NCBI RefSeq assembly: GCF_018861065.1 | Contig: NZ_JAHKQO010000022.1 | Span: 62,001-126,000 of the forward strand | Direction: 5' to 3' | Origin: Paraglaciecola arctica | Lineage (GTDB): Bacteria > Pseudomonadota > Gammaproteobacteria > Enterobacterales > Alteromonadaceae | Length of the DNA: 64,000 nt | Made by a program: the position numbers and the translations under genes | The notes under the pieces: model-generated | The model's database searches: none | What the model saw: only the letters and a program-made list of their open reading frames with translations | Told to the model about the DNA's origin: nothing | Shown here: positions 60,252-64,000 of the stretch, piece after piece | Layout: each line of letters opens with the position of its first letter | How positions within the stretch are numbered: the first letter of the stretch is position 1

Positions 60252-62693
60252 ATGACCTCCCAAAACAAAAAAAACAAACCACACCTGCTTATCCGTAGCT
60301 TAAAATATCTGTTGTCACTGCTGGTGGCATTGTATGTATTGATTTGGATTCTATCTCCATTTGCCGCGCGCCACTTTGCTACAGATCCGTTACAAGAAAT
60401 GGGAGTGTCTCTGGGTGAAACTAGTACCGTCAGATTTAACCCTTTTACTAGTACTCTAACCGTTAATGATTTTCAGCTATACGATCAAAATAAAAAACAA
60501 GTATTGGTAATCGATTATGCTGAGGTGAGTGTTCATTTGCATCGACTGATACTTAAGCAACTGTATGTCTCGGAGTTTTTGATTGAAGGTACCGCAGTTG
60601 AAATAGTCAAAACGCAACAACAAATGGTAGTTGCGGGAGTGGATGTTTCAGCAAGCTCAGATGATGAACAAAACGTCGCTTTGGAAGAGCCGTTAGAGGA
60701 GGAGTCTACATTAGATTTTACTTTGGTCATCCCAGAGTTACAGCTAAAGCGGCTATTGTTCAATTCGAATATTGATGGCAATCCACAAACATTATTATTA
60801 AATGATTTGCTGATTAATAATGCGTCACTTAGTCAATTGCAGCAACAACTTTCACTCACTCTCGACGCATTAGTTAATGGCGCCCCAATGACACTTGAGT
60901 CAGAGATCTCCTTGCATTCTGGGGCAGGTAGCATTGATAGTGATTTTTCTTTGGAGCAATTGGACCTGTCGACCTTAAGTCCAATGTTGATTGAATTAGG
61001 TATAGGGATATCAGGCGAATTTTCCCTCAAAGGAAACCCTAAAGTTAAGTTGGCTCCCGAAAACATTCAAGTAGAAAGTGAGCAAATTGTGTTGTCCTTG
61101 ACGGACCTTGATCTTAACTATGCCCCTTGGATTGTTGAGGGTGCAAGCGATGTGATTACAATTGATAATTTAAGTGTAAGTGTTTTACCAAATGGTGCCA
61201 TTGAGCAGCTAACGACTGCAGTGACAACTCAGTTGAGTCAAGGTAACGTTGGATTGCAGACTGCTAGTAATAGTGTGGTTAATTGGGACCAGATTAAGAT
61301 GACTACAGATGTGCAGTTATTGGAAATGCAACCCAGTGTAGTTATCGAGAAATTAGACATCGACTCGCTTAATCTTTCTGAAGATAAAACATTGAGTGAG
61401 CCTGCACCGATTCTAAGTGTTGCGCAATTATCTGTCTCTGATATCCAGTTTAGTGATAATCATATGAATATAGATACTGTTTCCATCGCTGGACTTAAAA
61501 CCGATATTAAAGTTAACCCAGATAAAAGTATCGTGAGTATGGTAGATACATCAGCACTCACTCCAGATGTACAAAATAATACCGAGGCTTCGGCTAGTAA
61601 ACCGCAACAAATTCCCTCTGCTGAGACGACGGAACAAGTTGAATCTACCCCAGAAGACTCAACTGCGTTGACTATTGCTGTGGCAAAATTGTTGCTTAGC
61701 GATACAGCTCATATCCAAATCAACGACCAAAGTGTTTCTCCTGCCTTCGTGCAAAATATTAGCATTGAAACCTTACAAGCAGGGCCCTTTGATAGCAGAG
61801 ACAACTCATTAGAAAGCCGATTTGAATTGGTTGCTAAAGATGATAACTATTTAAAAATTGAAGCTAAAGGACACGCAAGGCCATTTGCCGATAAGCTCAA
61901 CGCATTGTTTTCTGCCAATATAAACGAACTAGATTTACCTTCCGTGTCTCCCTATGTGAAAGACGGTTTGGGTTTTGAGATGAAAACTGGACAGTTAGAC
62001 GTGGGTGTTGAGGTAACTATTGAAGACGGAGAAATTGACGGAGAGACTAAGTTGTTTTTGCGTGGTGTTGATATGTCTAGCGCTGACGAAGTCGAACAAG
62101 GTACCCTTAAAGAAGGTAAAGCGATGCCGTTAAACTATGCCTTAGGGTTATTAAAAGATGATCAAGGTAATATTAATTTGGGAGTACCTCTGCGAGGAAA
62201 TGTCGCAGAACCTTCATTTGGTGTAGAGAGTTTCCTTGGCTTAGTATTAAAAAAGGCCGCAATGTCTCAAGCTAAAAGTTATCTGATGACCACTTTTGTA
62301 CCTTATGCGTCAGTGGTGTCTGTGGCGATTTCCGGTGCTGAATACTTGCTGAAAGTGAAGTTTGAACCATTAATGTTCCAAAACGGAATAGTGGAACTCA
62401 CAGAAGAAAATCAACAATATTTATCTGAACTCGTACTGTTGATGCAAGACAAATCAGAGTTGCAATTAAAAACCTGTGCCATTGGTACTTTTTCTGATTT
62501 GGGGTTAGCTACATCAACTACTTTGAACGCTGAGCAACAAGCCACACTTAAAGCTATGGGAACACAACGTCAGAATAACCTGAAACGCTATTTGATTGAA
62601 CAAGATATCGCGTCATCACGTATTTTGTTTTGCGCACCTGAGTTAGATACTGCGGCAGATGCACAAGCTCGCATTGAGTTGAAAACTGACTAA
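60252..62693 (+). CDS. DUF748 (AsmA-like) envelope protein
   Basis: I chose the ATG at 60252; a TTG lies two codons earlier. The product of about 813 residues has one N-terminal membrane helix (YLLSLLVALYVLIWILSPFA). A long, acidic, beta-repetitive periplasmic region follows, with DUF748 blocks (TSTVRFNPFTSTLTVNDFQL; SPYVKDGLGFEMKTGQLDV). This layout resembles AsmA/YhdP-type proteins that act in lipid transport between membranes. The C-terminal 130 residues look like an OmpA-type domain. Function is unproven. Confidence 0.88.
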   Translation: MTSQNKKNKPHLLIRSLKYLLSLLVALYVLIWILSPFAARHFATDPLQEMGVSLGETSTVRFNPFTSTLTVNDFQLYDQNKKQVLVIDYAEVSVHLHRLILKQLYVSEFLIEGTAVEIVKTQQQMVVAGVDVSASSDDEQNVALEEPLEEESTLDFTLVIPELQLKRLLFNSNIDGNPQTLLLNDLLINNASLSQLQQQLSLTLDALVNGAPMTLESEISLHSGAGSIDSDFSLEQLDLSTLSPMLIELGIGISGEFSLKGNPKVKLAPENIQVESEQIVLSLTDLDLNYAPWIVEGASDVITIDNLSVSVLPNGAIEQLTTAVTTQLSQGNVGLQTASNSVVNWDQIKMTTDVQLLEMQPSVVIEKLDIDSLNLSEDKTLSEPAPILSVAQLSVSDIQFSDNHMNIDTVSIAGLKTDIKVNPDKSIVSMVDTSALTPDVQNNTEASASKPQQIPSAETTEQVESTPEDSTALTIAVAKLLLSDTAHIQINDQSVSPAFVQNISIETLQAGPFDSRDNSLESRFELVAKDDNYLKIEAKGHARPFADKLNALFSANINELDLPSVSPYVKDGLGFEMKTGQLDVGVEVTIEDGEIDGETKLFLRGVDMSSADEVEQGTLKEGKAMPLNYALGLLKDDQGNINLGVPLRGNVAEPSFGVESFLGLVLKKAAMSQAKSYLMTTFVPYASVVSVAISGAEYLLKVKFEPLMFQNGIVELTEENQQYLSELVLLMQDKSELQLKTCAIGTFSDLGLATSTTLNAEQQATLKAMGTQRQNNLKRYLIEQDIASSRILFCAPELDTAADAQARIELKTD

Positions 62694-62695
62694 AT

Positions 62696-64000
<1,305 letters not shown>

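Overview
The window is an AT-rich chromosomal segment of a marine-type gammaproteobacterium, most likely in the Alteromonadaceae (Alteromonas/Glaciecola/Paraglaciecola relatives). The evidence is the gene order, which as I recall it matches the replication-origin region of Alteromonadales such as Shewanella: rpmH/dnaA divergence, dnaA-dnaN-recF-gyrB, glyQS, tag, yihI, cytochrome c4, engB, polA, trk, def-fmt-rsmB-trkA, dprA-smg, a TopA-type zinc-ribbon gene, tsaC and hemF. The genus cannot be fixed from the sequence alone.

Layout. 1-1672 (minus): yidC (cut by the window edge), yidD, rnpA, rpmH. 1673-2227: rpmH/dnaA intergenic region with one perfect DnaA box, a candidate oriC. 2228-8325 (plus): dnaA, dnaN, recF, gyrB, closed by a strong terminator. 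8380-20853: an orphan lipoprotein, glyS-glyQ, tag, a DUF2489 protein, yihI, cytochrome c4, engB, polA and trkH. Two regulatory RNA genes sit here in the positions they hold in E. coli: a CsrB/CsrC-type RNA between yihI and engB (13618-13886, minus) and a short Spot 42 (spf) just downstream of polA (15765-15832, minus). Spot 42 is followed on the same strand by two further terminator-ended segments that share a 15-bp box.

21654-52315: a biosynthetic gene cluster of about 31 kb for a pigment-like lipid, between trkH and trkA. One half is an arylpolyene (APE) system: transport and assembly genes (DUF3261 lipoprotein, MMPL exporter, LolA-like chaperone, COG4648 protein), acyltransferases, three acyl carrier proteins, phosphopantetheinyl transferase, AMP ligase, two hotdog dehydratases, ketoreductase, ketosynthases with a chain-length-factor-like partner, thioesterase, aromatic ammonia-lyase and a halogenase-like flavoenzyme. 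The other half is a dialkylresorcinol (DAR) system: darA, darB, a BtrH-like acyltransferase, a second ketosynthase/chain-length-factor/ACP set and an ABC exporter. An FadH-like flavoenzyme and a methyltransferase are also present. Together they predict an arylpolyene joined by an ester to a dialkylresorcinol (flexirubin/arcuflavin type), possibly halogenated and methylated, made at the inner membrane and moved to the outer membrane.

52479-64000: return to the conserved backbone. def-fmt-rsmB-trkA runs on the minus strand. The LysM gene, dprA, smg, zinc-ribbon gene, DUF748 gene, tsaC and hemF (cut by the window edge) run on the plus strand. I saw no tRNA or rRNA genes, insertion sequences, phage genes or CRISPR arrays.
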